DNA from: Blasia pusilla
Taxonomy: Eukaryota > Marchantiophyta > Marchantiopsida > Blasiales
Direction of reading: 5' to 3'
Length of the DNA: 64,000 nucleotides
Assembly (NCBI GenBank): GCA_050084515.1
Contig: CM114275.1
Coordinates: forward strand, 17,856,001 to 17,920,000
Shown: in pieces, positions 11,580 to 23,343 of the stretch
Layout: the number at the start of each line of letters is the position of its first letter
How positions within the stretch are numbered: position 1 is the stretch's first letter
Notes under the pieces: model-generated
The model's input: only the letters and a program-made list of their open reading frames with translations
What the model was told of the DNA's origin: nothing
Databases searched by the model: none
Program-made: the position numbers and the translations under genes

Positions 11580-12410
11580 TACATGTCGGAACCAGACGGG
11601 TTGCAAGTCGGAGGCATCCCATGAATGACTCTGCGACCCGTCGGTTTCCGATGTGTTGCAACACCTAGGAACCACCTACAGCAACCCATCGAATTCAGGA
11701 CGGTTGCAAGTAACTTTGGCCACTCCGGGCTAGAAGATCCAAGTGCAAGTCATCAAAATCCGACGAATCGCACATGGATTTTCCAGCCTCCGACTTAAAA
11801 CGGGTTGCAAGTCGGAGACATCCCTGGAAAGTCCAAGTTATCTTTTACTGCAACCTAGCACCCAAGAACCTGCTACTGCTACCCGTCAGAATCGGACAGG
11901 TTGTGAGAAGCAGGCCAGTCCGGTCTAAAAAATCCTTGTGCAACCTCTCAAATTCCGTTGGCTTGAAAGAAGTGTCCACACATGAATCTTTGCAACTATT
12001 GGAATGAATCTTTGCAACTATTGGAATCTGACGGGTTCCAGTTAACTTGAACTGATGCAGCGTGTCTGGATGCGACTTGGAGACATCCTCAACCTGTCTG
12101 AATATGAGGAGTTGCACTCAGATGCAACTTGTCAGATACTGACGGGTTGCAGACCGAGTTAACTCACAGCCTGGAGGCTTGCAACCCATCCGGGTCAAAC
12201 TATTTGCAGGCCTTGTATACATTCAACTTGCAACCCATCAGGATTCGACAGGTTGCACATTCATGCAACCAGTCCGGTTTCGAGGGGTTGCACAAACATT
12301 CCTCGTGCATGATGTTGCGCTCCGACGGGTAACACAAACATTCTTGATGCAACACGTCAGTTTTCGACTGGTTGCACACTCAGAAAACCCGTCGCATCCG
12401 ACGGGTTGCT
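11580..12410. repeat. Dispersed GCAACCCGTCGG palindromes, array 1
   Basis: At least ten imperfect copies of a 24-28 bp palindrome lie here. The clearest is 12386-12409 (AACCCGTCG, then CGACGGGTT). Half-sites such as GACGGGTTGC and GCAACCCATC recur every 40-80 bp in variable intervening sequence. This is unlike a classical satellite because the spacers are not conserved. It sits between coding-like segments of the minus-strand MULE-like gene, possibly in an intron. Confidence 0.8.
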
Positions 12411-14572
12411 TGGTTTCTTTGGTTTGAAATCCCTATAGTGCCAACGCTTCTCAAATTGAGCTGCAACTTTTCAAACAATTCTCAACATGAGCTTGATAAG
12501 ACGAAATACTGAACTCACCTGCCGCATGAAGTTTCTCCATTGTCTCATTCGTACAGTCCACCAACTGAGCCAAGAGCACAACTCTTTGTACTTTCCCTCA
12601 ATCGCATGCTTTCTCCACTACCCATGAAGTTCTTCTTGGCATTCCATGGCCTGTTTCAAGGTTTTGTTGTCCATGCAGCATTGGAGTAGAGTAACATGCT
12701 CGGTCCTCTTATTCTCCTTGATGCAAGATTTGGTGTACCACGTCATAGACTGTTGCCAATGGAAAGCATCCGACCTTTCCCTCTCTGGTTGAACCTGTCC
12801 ACTCCTGAATCTGAACACTTCCTTGCCAATGGAAAGCATTCAACCTTTCCCTCTCTGGTTGGACCTGTCCACTCCTAAACACTTTCATGAATCCATAAAT
12901 TTCCGGAGGTGGCCTTTTATTTTCCTCCACGGCCTCCAATAGGACTAACCAACACATCTTCAAGCTGCCAACGTCTTCTGTTTTTACCTCATAAACAAAT
13001 ATAGTTTTGAGTCCCTTCTCCACATGGTCATAAACGTAAGCACCCATGGTCAACCATCCATTCAACACTCTATAGAAAATATCAAAGCATACCCAGCTGC
13101 CGTAAAGATCTTCCCCTTCCCTCATTCGATCTATAAGATTGAGGCCACTCGACGGCCTTACCGTTGATATTTTGAAGACATAAGTTGTGGATCCTTCGCC
13201 TCCCTGGCCCATGAACTGCCATCTTTGAATAAATGGAAATCTGGAGTTGGCCTTGATTCCGGCAATGGCATCCATTACGGCCGTCTTTCCATCCAGCACC
13301 CGTATTTGAGGTAGCAAATTTCAGAAGCATTTAGGATCAGCGAGAAGTGCGAGATTTTCCTAGAGTTATTTATCCTCAACAGACGTGATCTCGCCCTGCC
13401 CAGGGATTCCAAGCAGTTGTTCACAAATTTGTGATGTTGTTGTTAACTTGATCACTCATGGCTTTGATCTTGGAGAGTTTCTATATACCTCGGCCACTTT
13501 CCTTGCCACATCCTCCTTGATGTGTCTCTAAATTGCACCGGTAACATGATGAATGTGGGAGCCAACATGAACTGCCAGCCTTGTGTACTCGGACGTAGAA
13601 CTGAAGTCGTGCACAATGAAAAAATGTATGCAGGACATGCTCCAACGCAGAAAGGGGATGCCTGACAATCAGGATATCGATGGCCTCCCGGGGGTATGGT
13701 CGCACCGACCTCATATGGAGTTTCTGCATTCTTAGGGGAGAATTGCGACGTATTGACTCGCCCATTGCGCTCTTGATACGTGCATGTTGGACTTCTATGC
13801 TCCAGGGCTCCAACACATTGGCGGCGAGAAACAATCCAAGGACCATGTGGAATTGAAACACTAGTCCGTTGAAGCCTGCACCATCGATGACAATCAGACT
13901 TTCTGTCCATACCCTTCAAGCGTCCTCCATCTTTCTTTTGAGGAGGACCAGCAAGTGGAGGCAACTCGAAAATGAAATTACCATCGTACGTAGGCGGCAA
14001 CTCGTCGACAAGAATGTGCTTGAACATTTTAAAGGGTAGAGACGACAACAAACTATTGCCCGATACTCGCAAGAGGAAGGAGTAGGTAGACAGAGGACGC
14101 GGTTGGTGTCCGACAGTTCCACTGAAGTTGACGACATCCGGAATTTCTTTAGGAAGTACAACATTGTTACGAACGTGTGAAGTTGGAGTCGATGTCGGAT
14201 CTACTGAGCTTGGAAAGGCAAACATAGAGCTCGGTGCACTAGGAAATTCCGGATCGTCTACTTGGGAAACAGAGGAATTCAGAGGCAAGCCATAAACTAT
14301 GTAGAGGTAGGAGATTCCATACTTTACGGTCTCCTATCATTGGCTGGACTGTCTCACCTACAACGTCCTCCGTACCGTCCACCCTAACATCCTTGGAAAC
14401 AAAGATTGTTCCAATTTGGAGAAGAAATCGCATTGAAAGGAAATTTTCATCCATTGATATGTAAGATTCACGAGCTTGCGGTCGAACTATTTCTGATTGA
14501 GGAAGGGCCGCTAGATGACTGCCACAAGTGAGTTTCACGTAATTATCCATTCCCAAATGATTCCACCGGGTA

Positions 14573-14730
14573 GAGAATAAGAATGAGAATGAAAATGAAA
14601 ATGAAAATGAGAATGAGAAAGAAAATAAAAATAAAAATGAAAATAAAAATAAAAATGAGAATGAGAATGAGAATGAGAATGAGAATAAGAATGAGAATGA
14701 GAATGAGAATAAGAATGAGAATGAGAATGT
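14573..14730. repeat. GAGAAT/GAAAAT hexamer microsatellite
   Basis: A 150-bp purine-only run of GARAAT hexamers on the plus strand, just upstream of the minus-strand MULE-like gene start. Confidence 0.95.
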
Positions 14731-14834
14731 TTAATTTATAGTGAATAGTGATCGTTATTCTCTTGACAGAATTCGACTGACAAGATATTGTTTGGTAGGT
14801 GAGATTTTCTGACGGAATAGATTCAATCTTGTTG

Positions 14835-15257
14835 CAACCTGTCGGAGTCCGACGGGTTGCAAATTTTGGGACTCAGACACGTGGGTTGCAAAGCCACGGA
14901 GTACCAACCTCTGTTAGAGTCCGAGTGCAACTTGCAACCCGTCGGAGTCCGTTGGGTTGGTACCCCCTTCCTGTCTGACCTGTGTGATTGGAGTCGGATT
15001 TGCTAACATCGAGACACGAGACATCGCATGGATTTGCTACAGCAACCCGTTGGGGACTACGACAGGTTCGGAAAGCACCTAACCTCGCTTTCCCTTTTGG
15101 ATCTTGCGTCTCCAATGAACTATGCAAACCAAAAGTGCAGATTTTCCGCATGGTGGGAAGTGTCCTACCTAGTGTAGAGCTTGTAACCCGTTGGAGGGCA
15201 ACCGCTTGCCTCGGGACTATGCTTTGTCGCATTTTTACCCGAGGAAGAGGAAATCGT
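14835..15257. repeat. Dispersed GCAACCCGTCGG palindromes, array 2a
   Basis: Starts with a near-perfect palindrome at 14835-14861 (GCAACCTGTCGG, AGT, CCGACGGGTTGC). Further copies occur at about 14934, 15042 and 15185 in non-repeated spacers. It leads directly into the regular tandem array. Confidence 0.85.
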
Positions 15258-15690
15258 GCATCGCGTCGGTCTCCAAGGGGTTGCCCGGGTACCTCACCTT
15301 TTACCCCAATATGAGGGAAGCGTGCAACCCATCGGTCTCCGACGGGTTGCGCAGGTACCTCCCCTTGTTACTCCAAGATGGGGGAAGCGTGCAACCCGTC
15401 GACCTCCGACAGGTTGCACGGGTACCTCGCCTTGCTACCCTAAGACGGGGGAAGCGTGCAACCCGTCGGTCTCCAACGGGTTGCACGGGTACCTCGCGTT
15501 GTTACCCCAAGACCGGGGAAACGTGCAAGAGACCGACGGGTTGCTTGGGTACCTCGCCTTGTTACTCGAGGGCGAGGGATATGTGCAACCCGTCGGTCTC
15601 CGACAGGTTGTCTCGGTAACTCGCCCTGCATCCCCAAGATGAGGGAAGCGTGCAACCCGTCGGAGACCAATGGGTTGCCCGGGTTCCCAC
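15258..15690. repeat. Tandem array of about 67-bp palindrome-bearing units, about 7 copies
   Basis: Units start at 15258, 15324, 15391, 15458, 15525, 15595 and 15652. Each carries GCAACCCGTCGG, TCT or similar, CCGACGGGTTGC and then CACGGGTACCTCGCCTTG. Open frames exist across both strands because the repeat lacks stops; they encode repeated peptides and are not credible genes. Confidence 0.92.
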
Positions 15691-15768
15691 GTGCAAAGAT
15701 CCATAACGGCCTACATGTCATCATCGGTACGACCCAACGACCCAACGGTCAACTCAACGGCTCGAAAA

Positions 15769-15778
15769 GTATAAAAGG
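15769..15778 (+). promoter_or_regulatory. TATA-box-like sequence
   Basis: GTATAAAAGG follows the palindrome array and precedes a pyrimidine-rich stretch. It is a good plant TATA match by eye, but no ORF of note begins within 300 bp downstream, so the transcript, if any, is unknown. Confidence 0.35.
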
Positions 15779-15953
15779 CTGAGGTTTCGATCATTTCCGT
15801 TTTTCATTTCGCGATTTCATGTGCTCTTCCTTGCAGCAGTTGACGTTGCCTTTCCGCTGCCAAACTCGATTACATCACCACTTCGCTGAAAGGTTACGAC
15901 GATCCAACAATTGACGCTTCCAAGTTTGGATTTTGGCAAGCCCATCCGCTGGA

Positions 15954-16026
15954 GGGTCACGGCTCTTCATCACGAAATGCTAAGAAAGTCAGGTTTAGGG
16001 TCACGGTGCTTCATCACGAAATGCTT
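15954..16026. repeat. Short direct repeat
   Basis: GGGTCACGGCTCTTCATCAC at 15954 recurs with two changes at 15998, extended by GAAATGCT in both. This lies just before the left edge of DNMT-Ty3 copy 3. Confidence 0.8.
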
Positions 16027-16125
16027 CAAGGGATCTATCGTGCACAAGAGCATATTAGACAATCGAGGAGGAAGAACTAACCCAACGTGCACCATGACGA
16101 GAAAGAAAACACAAGTGTCATCACA

Positions 16126-17079
16126 AGTACGTGTTGGTCGTGGTGGAGCATTTCTCCAAGTGGATAGAGTTGGTGGCACTACCTGACAAGGCGAGCAAGG
16201 GAACAACTTATGCATTTCTAGATCGTGTGCTTAGTCATTTTGGTGCACCGGCGGAGGTGTTGACTGACCAGGGTACCGAGTTCAGGGGAGAGTTTCAGGC
16301 CTTGTGTGATCAGGCGCTGATAGATCACCACTCCACGTCCACAGATCATCATGAGGCGGATGGGTTGGCAGAGAGAGTAGTACACACGATGAAGAGAGGA
16401 TTGTGCAAGTATGGTTTGCAGCGGGGAAAGTTGAGGGAGTGGGACCTACAATTGCCATGGTTGGCTATGGGTTATCGCTTGAGTCGGCAGGCATCCTTGG
16501 CGTCATTTTCATCGTACTTTTTCTCTTTGGGAGAGAGCTAAATTTACCTACAGCTATTCGAGGTGACATGGCGGAGATGTTAGATCTTGATGATCCAGAT
16601 GTGTGGGTACAAACGTGTTCATAGAGGGCGGAGATTTTTCGTAGAGTTCTGCCTATGGCCTTTGAGAACTTAGCTATTGCTCAACATAGAGATACATTGA
16701 GGTACGTGACCATTTGTGGAGGAGGTTATCGTCCAGGGATTAGGAGGTTTCATCCTCGAGATTACGTGTATTTACAACAGGCGGCACCCACGACACTAGA
16801 TGTCATTGCAAGGCGCACGATCCTACCTGTGCGCGAGGTATTACCGACTGGAGTCCTCATGTTGGAAGGACGGGATGGTATGGTTTGGAAGGATCATGTG
16901 CGCAATTGTGTGCCATGTCATCTTTTGAACGTGGACGGGACAGTGGATCCGAGCTTGGCAGTGGTACTTGCACGCTTGAGATGTATGTTGTGCAGATCTG
17001 CGAGGGGTGCAGCCACCATGTTGGTATGTGATGGTTGTTCTCGAGGGTGGCATATGTCATGTCTGCCCCCCCTCTCTTG
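16126..17079 (+). pseudogene. Integrase core and PHD finger, copy 3
   Basis: The frame 16131-16541 reads VLVVVEHFSKWIEL, LTDQGTEFRGEF (second catalytic Asp at about 16265) and DHHEADGLAERVVHTMKRGL with the catalytic Glu of the DDE triad. The first Asp lies in the missing left part. A frameshift near 16500 moves the reading into another frame, and a stop occurs at 16621. From 16655 the frame continues through VHPRDYVYLQQ-like linker sequence to a well-preserved PHD finger at 16981-17079 (CMLC, TMLVCDGCSRGWHMSC). This is the best preserved example of the Cys4-His core in the window; the last CxxC pair lies past a small indel after 17079. Confidence 0.85.
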
Positions 17080-17189
17080 ATGTAGTTCTCACGGGACGAT
17101 GGATGTGTTCGAGATATGTATAGGGTAGTAGGTCATGTCAGAGAGATGTGATATTTTTTCTATCTGGAGTTAGGGGATCCAACTGCCAA

Positions 17190-17201
17190 CTAAGGGGGCG
17201 G
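17190..17201 (+). other. Polypurine-tract-like run, copy 3
   Basis: CTAAGGGGGCGG lies four bases before B1, which starts TGTGATC. Confidence 0.6.
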
Positions 17202-17204
17202 TTG

Positions 17205-17338
17205 TGTGATCTCCATGTATATGTATGAATTGATTTATGTACATGTGTGGATCTATCTGTGTGTGGGGAAGATCGGTGTTGTGTGGTGTAGATGTGACCA
17301 GCGATGTATGTTGTGTACCGATATGTATGCGCACGACA
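17205..17338 (+). repeat. Terminal segment B1, copy 3
   Basis: 134 bp, starting TGTGATCTCC and ending GCGCACGACA. It differs from B2 of the same copy at about seven positions. Confidence 0.9.
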
Positions 17339-17340
17339 GC

Positions 17341-17810
17341 TGTCACATTTGAGTAGCCGATAGGCCGAGATCTATCGTGGATAGGGCATAGGAGCCATCA
17401 GACTGTCTTGAGTGTAACTTTGTCCCACAATGTTGGATGAGGTTGAGGATAGGTCCGTTGTGTCAGGAAATTTGTTTCTGACAACTTTCCTGTTGAGGTC
17501 TTTCACAGCGAGGTGACTTGTTGACCAAGTCACCCGCCCCTGGTAACCTATGCGCGCAGGTTACCAAGAGGATAGCTATTTTTAAGGGAAGATCCTTTTG
17601 GCTCTCCCAACCCTATATAAGAGAGGAAGATGGCTTTCCTAAGCCATCTTTCTCATGTTGGGCCGTTGGAGCACCTCTCTTGTATGTGTGTGAGATAAGA
17701 CTGCGGTGCTAGCGTCCGGATTCCTTGATAGTGTAGGATGGATGAAGCTCGATATGCCAATGTAGATTGAGGAGTGGAGTTTTAGGCGCTATTTTTACTA
17801 CTCTTTTTTT
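17341..17810 (+). repeat. Terminal segment A2, copy 3
   Basis: 470 bp beginning TGTCACATTT, two bases after B1. It includes CCTATATAAGAG at 17612-17623, a likely TATA box for element transcription, and ends in a T-run before B2. Confidence 0.85.
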
Positions 17811-17944
17811 TGTGATCTCCATGTATATGTATGAATTGATTTCTATACATGTGTGGATCTACCCGTGTGTGGGGAAGATCGATGTAGTGTGGTGTAGATG
17901 TGACCAGCGATGTATGTTGTGTAGCGATATGTATGCGCACGACA
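17811..17944 (+). repeat. Terminal segment B2, copy 3
   Basis: 134 bp, the same length as B1 and about 95 percent identical by eye. It ends GCACGACA, which marks the right end of the element. Confidence 0.9.
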
Positions 17945-20900
17945 GGACCGCCTATGGCACAGAGTCATGCATTTCGGTCGATTGATAGGAAAGAGTGACC
18001 ATCTCCTGGTAATAGCAATTGAATTGTAATTCTTTTCACCTGATCGGTGTGTGCTCAACCACGAACATAAAATTTTGTCCCTTGTCGAGCTACTACCCTC
18101 CTGGTTCTAGTTTTGTGTTACTGGTTAATTCTCTTTGCAGCCTTGCATGGACATGTTTTAAATCTACATCTATCTACTTTACTCGGATAGTTGCCCGGTT
18201 ATGGTGCAAGGGATTGAGACCAGTCGTCATATGTGTCTCCTAAGCCTAATGTATGCACAGTTTTCCTGGACTTTGCACCCGCTAATTCTAAAGATCAGTG
18301 ATGAAGCACTTGCCTCCTTAGTTCTGATTCAGAAACGCGTAGGATGCGTGAGATGAATTATGTACATGTAAGTCGAGGTGTAGTTCAACCAATATGTGTA
18401 CTTAAGTATCACTATGCGAGCCCCCACAATGGTTCTATATTGATACGGCTAAGTTCCTCACCTCCTCGTTTTGGTATCACCATATTCTGTACTTGGGAAA
18501 CAAAATACATTGGATAAGGGAGCATTACACTGTGTCTCTTGTCGCAAGAATTTGGAACTCACATATGATGGACACTTTGAACAACAGTGCACATCCCAGT
18601 TGCCCATTTGATAAAGGTTCCAACATTTGGTAACCGTGTTCATTTCAATTATCTACACTTTAACCGCTCTACCACATCTTTCCCTCGCGCCTATTCATCA
18701 TCATCATCGGGTTAGGAGACTCTAGTAGAGTGGATGGTGACTTCAATACGAAGGTGCAAGCCCATGTTCAAATACGCAGATAGGGGATTTGTTTTGCACA
18801 AGCCCTTTGGAAGAGTTTAACCTCGGGTTAGCTAACCCGAAGATGAGTAGGCGCGAGCCATCTTTCCATCATTCACCGGCCGCATACTTGTCCACAAACA
18901 GACTCCCGGTCATTTTTGTTTATCGAGGAGAAGAAAGGCGAAAGTTGCCGGGACCGGCAAACGTAACCGCCAGCACAAACCATATCCATACGCAGTACTG
19001 TAAGACAAACCATAAGAGTGAAGAGTCGCCACCTGGTTCTACGGTTCTACCACTGGGCACTGGCAGGGGGGGCAACGCCCCTCACCGGCGGACAATAGCT
19101 TGCAAACCGCCGGGCCAACTATCGAGCCTTATCCGACAAGACAGACCGGATATTAAATAGCCAACATGCTTGTCCCGACCGTGAGACTACAACGCACGAG
19201 ACCGCCACGACCGTAAGAGAAAAAAATTATATATATATATATATATTTCCAATATTCCTATGTATAAATATTTATGCTCATATTTATATACTATATATAG
19301 ATGCACTATATGACCTATATATATATATGCACACTCCCTTGAGCCGCAAATTTGTGAGTGGGTCTGCGGGAGTGCGAGACCTGTTGGTTGGACATGGACA
19401 CTATTTATTTATGGCACTTGATGTACGATATAATTGTTTGGGAAAATACTGCAAAAGTAGCCCTTGAAAACCGCGAGACATGCGGAAGGAAGACGAGTTG
19501 TTCGGTTCTTACGTTGGAAGTCGGGAACTACTGTTGCACGGGAAGGGAATATGCCCGTGTCCCTGCGGCCACATTGTTTTCTTTTCTATTTTCCTTTAAA
19601 TTCTGTTTGGTCACCACCGGAAAGGAATTTGACTTTATTGTCTTTTCTTGACTGGGTGTTATGAGATTTACCGACTCTTGAACCTCTTTTATAAATCTTA
19701 TTTATTGAGATATTCCACGTGGTATAGGGAGAAGAATCTGGTCTAATTGACTTTCCAGCCCCAAACCCTAGTTTTGAGGAAGTCACACCAAATCCACTGC
19801 CCTAGAGAATCTAAGGTTTATCCGTTTATAATTATTTTGCAATCTTAAATTTATAATTTCATCCATTTCTTGATTATTCTCCCTCACAAGAATTTGGAAT
19901 TCATTTATTTATTTGTGATTACAAACAACTAGTGTGGCGGTCCCATATGTTTTGTGGATCTTGGGAAGGTAAGAAAAACATACTAAAGATAGGATATATT
20001 TTAGTCAAGGAAGTTTGTCCATTCAAGGAAGAATACATAATAGAAGAAAAATGAGTTGCATAACCAACATCATGTGATAACAAATAAGATGTAGTAAAGA
20101 AGCAACCAAATATAACTTATAGTTAGGTTTGTAGTAAGACCTTTGAGGAAGAAGTATCCATTGGTCATTAAGAGCAAGGTAGGAATGTGGGACTTCTTGG
20201 CAATATTATTAAAAAATACAAGAGCTTCTCTAACCTAGATACACAAACAAGAGAAGAAAAAGGTTTTTGAAATGCATCGAGACCAAGAGGATTCCTTTGT
20301 AATTCCCATTTTAGGAAGTCATGGTGAATTGCCACCTTTGAGATAACCTATGTGTATAGGTCACCCTTGCCTTTATGAGTATCACCTTTTGGTAGATGCT
20401 ACTTGTTAGTTGTCTTATAGCACATTGCAAGGGCTTGTGTGATTGGTGATTACACTTGGACTTATAGGGCCAAGTGCAATGTGTCATGCAAGGAGGTTGT
20501 CCTCTTTTAAGTGGCCTTCCTCTCTATGGTGACAATTGATAATACTTGTAACTATAGGTTATTTATGACCTATATGGATGCCTAACTTGTGAACACAAGT
20601 TACCGTGGATTTTCCTAGAAAAGGGTACACTCCATATGATGCTAAACTTTAGCTCATCTTCCTTACGTTGAGCACTTTTCAACATTTGTGATATGGTGCA
20701 ACTATGTTGTAGTATTAAGATGGGATTCTCTTGAGTAAGAGTGGGCTCGGATTGATTGGAGATCACACATTTAGAGTACATTTCATATTATCTCATTTAG
20801 AGTACATTGCATCTTGTCGCTAACAAATTGTGTATCTTTGAGTGAATGTGGAATATGAAGCATGACTGATTTTATGTTTGGGTGTGTCCACATGTTCATG

Positions 20901-23160
20901 TGTACTGTGTGAGGTCTATAGGACAAGAAAGATATTCTATATACTTCATTAATATACTTTATCTACTCCATGCAAAATATCTTTACTAAATAATCATATC
21001 TCTTTGGTATCTTTAGCTTTTTTTCCTAGTGGAGGTCTCTATGACCTTTTCTATTAAGCACCCAAGCTTGTGATCACTAACATGCTCCTTCAATTTCCTA
21101 CACTATTCAAAACTATTTTTTACATCATCTAATCCTAACTTTTTCTCTAACCTACTAATCTTGCTAAGATAATGGGATAAGTGAAAGGCCATATCATTAC
21201 TTGCATTCTCAACCCTCTTCACATCCATCCTCAAGCTCTCTATGTTTTGCACTATGAATTCATTACTTTCCAAGCCTTTACCATGCATTCATATTTTTCA
21301 TCATTCCTCCCCACTTATCCTCTAATTCTAACATTGCCTCCATCTTCTTAATTCAATAATGGCTGCTTTACAATATCTCATTCAAATAAACCAAATTTGA
21401 TACATGGATATCTTCCTCTTTATCAATGTCTACTTCCTCTACCTCTAATTCTGTCGAAACTTCTCCACTCACTTCTACTTCCTAGCATAACCCGTCACCA
21501 TTGGAGTTGGGTTTGGCTTTGGACCACAACATCTTATTCATTTGCATCAGCTCCTTCTTGATCTAACTAGTCATCCACATTGATATTTCCACCTCGCCTT
21601 CCATGCGTTCCTCTATATCTCCCCAGTCCTTAACAACCCATAGATGCACTAGATGTACTTCCACGTAGGTTGCTATCACAGTCTTCTCCAAAAAATCTAT
21701 AAGTTATTGATGCATGAATGTACTATCCTCAATTCATTAAAATTTCTTCCCATGCTTGCCTATAAAAATGTATATGACTTCAAATTTTCAATACACTTAT
21801 GAAGGATAATTCAAACTGAAAATCCTCTCAAACACTTGCACAAACCATCAAAAGTCTTCTTGAAGATGTCTCATACTTCCCAACCATTTATTATTTTCTA
21901 GCCTATTGCATTATTGAATATGAAATCCAATACTATGCTTGAGCTTGGCCCAGGCTTTACACACTATTCTCCTCTCAATCACGCCATACTTACAAGTACT
22001 TCTCCACCACATCTTTGGACTCTAGACACATGTCTTAAATCTAAGTTCTTCCGAATTCACAAAGATCTCTTTTTGAATCGTCTAAGTAAATCTAGGCACA
22101 ACATATCCTATTCAATCTCAAATAGCACCTTCATGACCATCTTCTCCACCTTAAGTGCTTTGGCACTCCAACCCTTGGGCCATAATGACATTTAACAACT
22201 AAACTTAAAACTACTAAGTTCTTCTTTAAACACCCCCCCCAAAAAAAAAAAAAAAAACCCTCTTCATAACTTTGTCTTTATGCTCTAATGATAGTATTAT
22301 AAGGAAATCAAGGGAAAGGTTATGGTTGAAGGAGGCCGTTTGAAACTAAATAAATGAGGAGATGGATTCTCCGACAAAATAAAATAAAATATTGGCATTT
22401 TATTTAAGTTTAGAGGGTAAATAATCAACAATAATAAAGTGAAAAGATAATGATAAGATCCATAGAAACAATAGTGGGAAGAAAAAAATTTGACATGACT
22501 TTGGAAATTAGGGTTCACTTGGTGTTTGTAATGAACTAGTGTAGTATTACTCTATTTGCACAATCAATAAGATTCATCACTTTTGTTTTTACTTGAGTAG
22601 TTTGACATTGCCTATGGTAAAGAAAATTCGGATGATGTACGTGAATTACTAAAGTGCAGAAAAATCAAGAAAGCATTCTATAAATAGAAATCTTGATAAA
22701 AATTCATGATTGTATCGGAAAAAATAAAGATTTCCAGAAATAATATATTTTAAAATTTTCCTTTGAAGTGATGTTTAGGGCTTTAGGGTGCTGCTCCAAA
22801 ATCCCTAAAAAAATCATGATAAATTTTTTTGGTGATGCTCCAAAAGTTTTAATCATAAATTATTAAAATAAATCATTCATGATTTAAAATTACCTTTTCA
22901 CACTCATTCTTGTTGATAATATTTATCACTCTAAATAATATTTAATAAAATTTAATATTACAACGAATATTATCTTTCATATCCAGATTAAGTTCAAACT
23001 TACCTTTAATCTGAATTATTTAACTTTTTAAAAAATAACAATTTTAAGAAATTCAAAATTTTAAACGACTGCGGTACTTCTTTTTCGGAGATTTCAGGTT
23101 AGATTCGTGAGTTTGGAATCTTTCCTTTATTTCGTGTGACTCAACTCTTACAAAAAATCC
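17945..23160. other. No recognisable gene
   Basis: No conserved coding domain was seen on either strand. The stretch holds an 18-bp palindrome (18823-18840), TA runs at about 19228-19246 and 19317-19328, and a C9A17 tract near 22235. Composition becomes increasingly AT-rich after 19.2 kb. Frames longer than 60 codons look random. Confidence 0.5.
18823..18840. repeat. Perfect 18-bp palindrome
   Basis: TCGGGTTAGCTAACCCGA reads the same on both strands. Confidence 0.9.
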
Positions 23161-23162
23161 AA

Positions 23163-23343
23163 CAAGTACTGAAATAACTCGATTCCATCATAAATCTTAC
23201 TTTCAAATATTACGCGAGAGAAAACACCTAAAAGGAGGAGTTAGAAAAACCCACAAGTACTGAAATAACTCGATTCCATCATAAATCTTACTTTTAAATA
23301 CTACGCAGTAAGAAACACATAAAAGGAGGAATTAAAAAAACCC
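23163..23343. repeat. Tandem duplication, about 90 bp x2
   Basis: CAAGTACTGAAATAACTCG starts both copies (about 23163 and 23254). Each continues through CATAAATCTTACTTT and ends near AAAAGGAGGARTTA. Confidence 0.9.

Larger units (their letters stand above)
10104..14288 (-). pseudogene. Mutator-like (MULE) transposase-type gene with SWIM finger, broken
   Basis: Several minus-strand segments appear to form one gene. The 5'-most open frame is 14288-13452 (278 residues), with an overlapping alternative frame at 13861-13481. A conserved-looking block at 13317-12709 contains FIQRWQFMGQGGEGSTTY, LIDRMREGEDLYGSW and YVYDHVEKGLKTIFV. The block at 12839-12618 carries PERERSDAFHWQQS. Near the 3' end, 10322-10104 has a SWIM zinc finger (C-S-C-D-D-F, then P-C-K-H, a CxC...CxH pattern). 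SWIM fingers and DDE cores are combined in MULE transposases and FAR1-type proteins. I recall similar proteins, expanded in mosses, but could not search. Parts are in different frames, so either introns or frameshifts are present. A piece of the DAFHW segment is duplicated (12760-12870). Palindrome arrays lie inside and beside it. Confidence 0.4.
16110..17944 (+). mobile_element. DNMT-Ty3 retrotransposon, copy 3, 5'-truncated
   Basis: Only the right end is present: integrase core, PHD finger, polypurine tract and the full B1-A2-B2 terminal array. B1 and B2 are both 134 bp with about seven differences. The terminal sequences differ from copies 1, 2 and 4, so this is a separate subfamily that shares the same architecture. 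The left edge is near 16110 and cannot be fixed precisely. Confidence 0.88.

Noticed and set aside
15258-15690. CRISPR array
   Set aside because: Regular palindromic units look superficially similar, but spacers are themselves repeated, there are no cas genes, and the context is a plant nuclear genome.
15191-15782. Overlapping long open frames across the 67-bp array on both strands
   Set aside because: They arise because the repeat unit lacks stops; the peptides are pure repeats and several frames are open at once.
18780-19200. tRNA or other structured RNA gene in the GC-richer stretch
   Set aside because: No acceptor stem, TGGCNNAGT-type A box or GGTTCGANTCC B box could be found in the right spacing.
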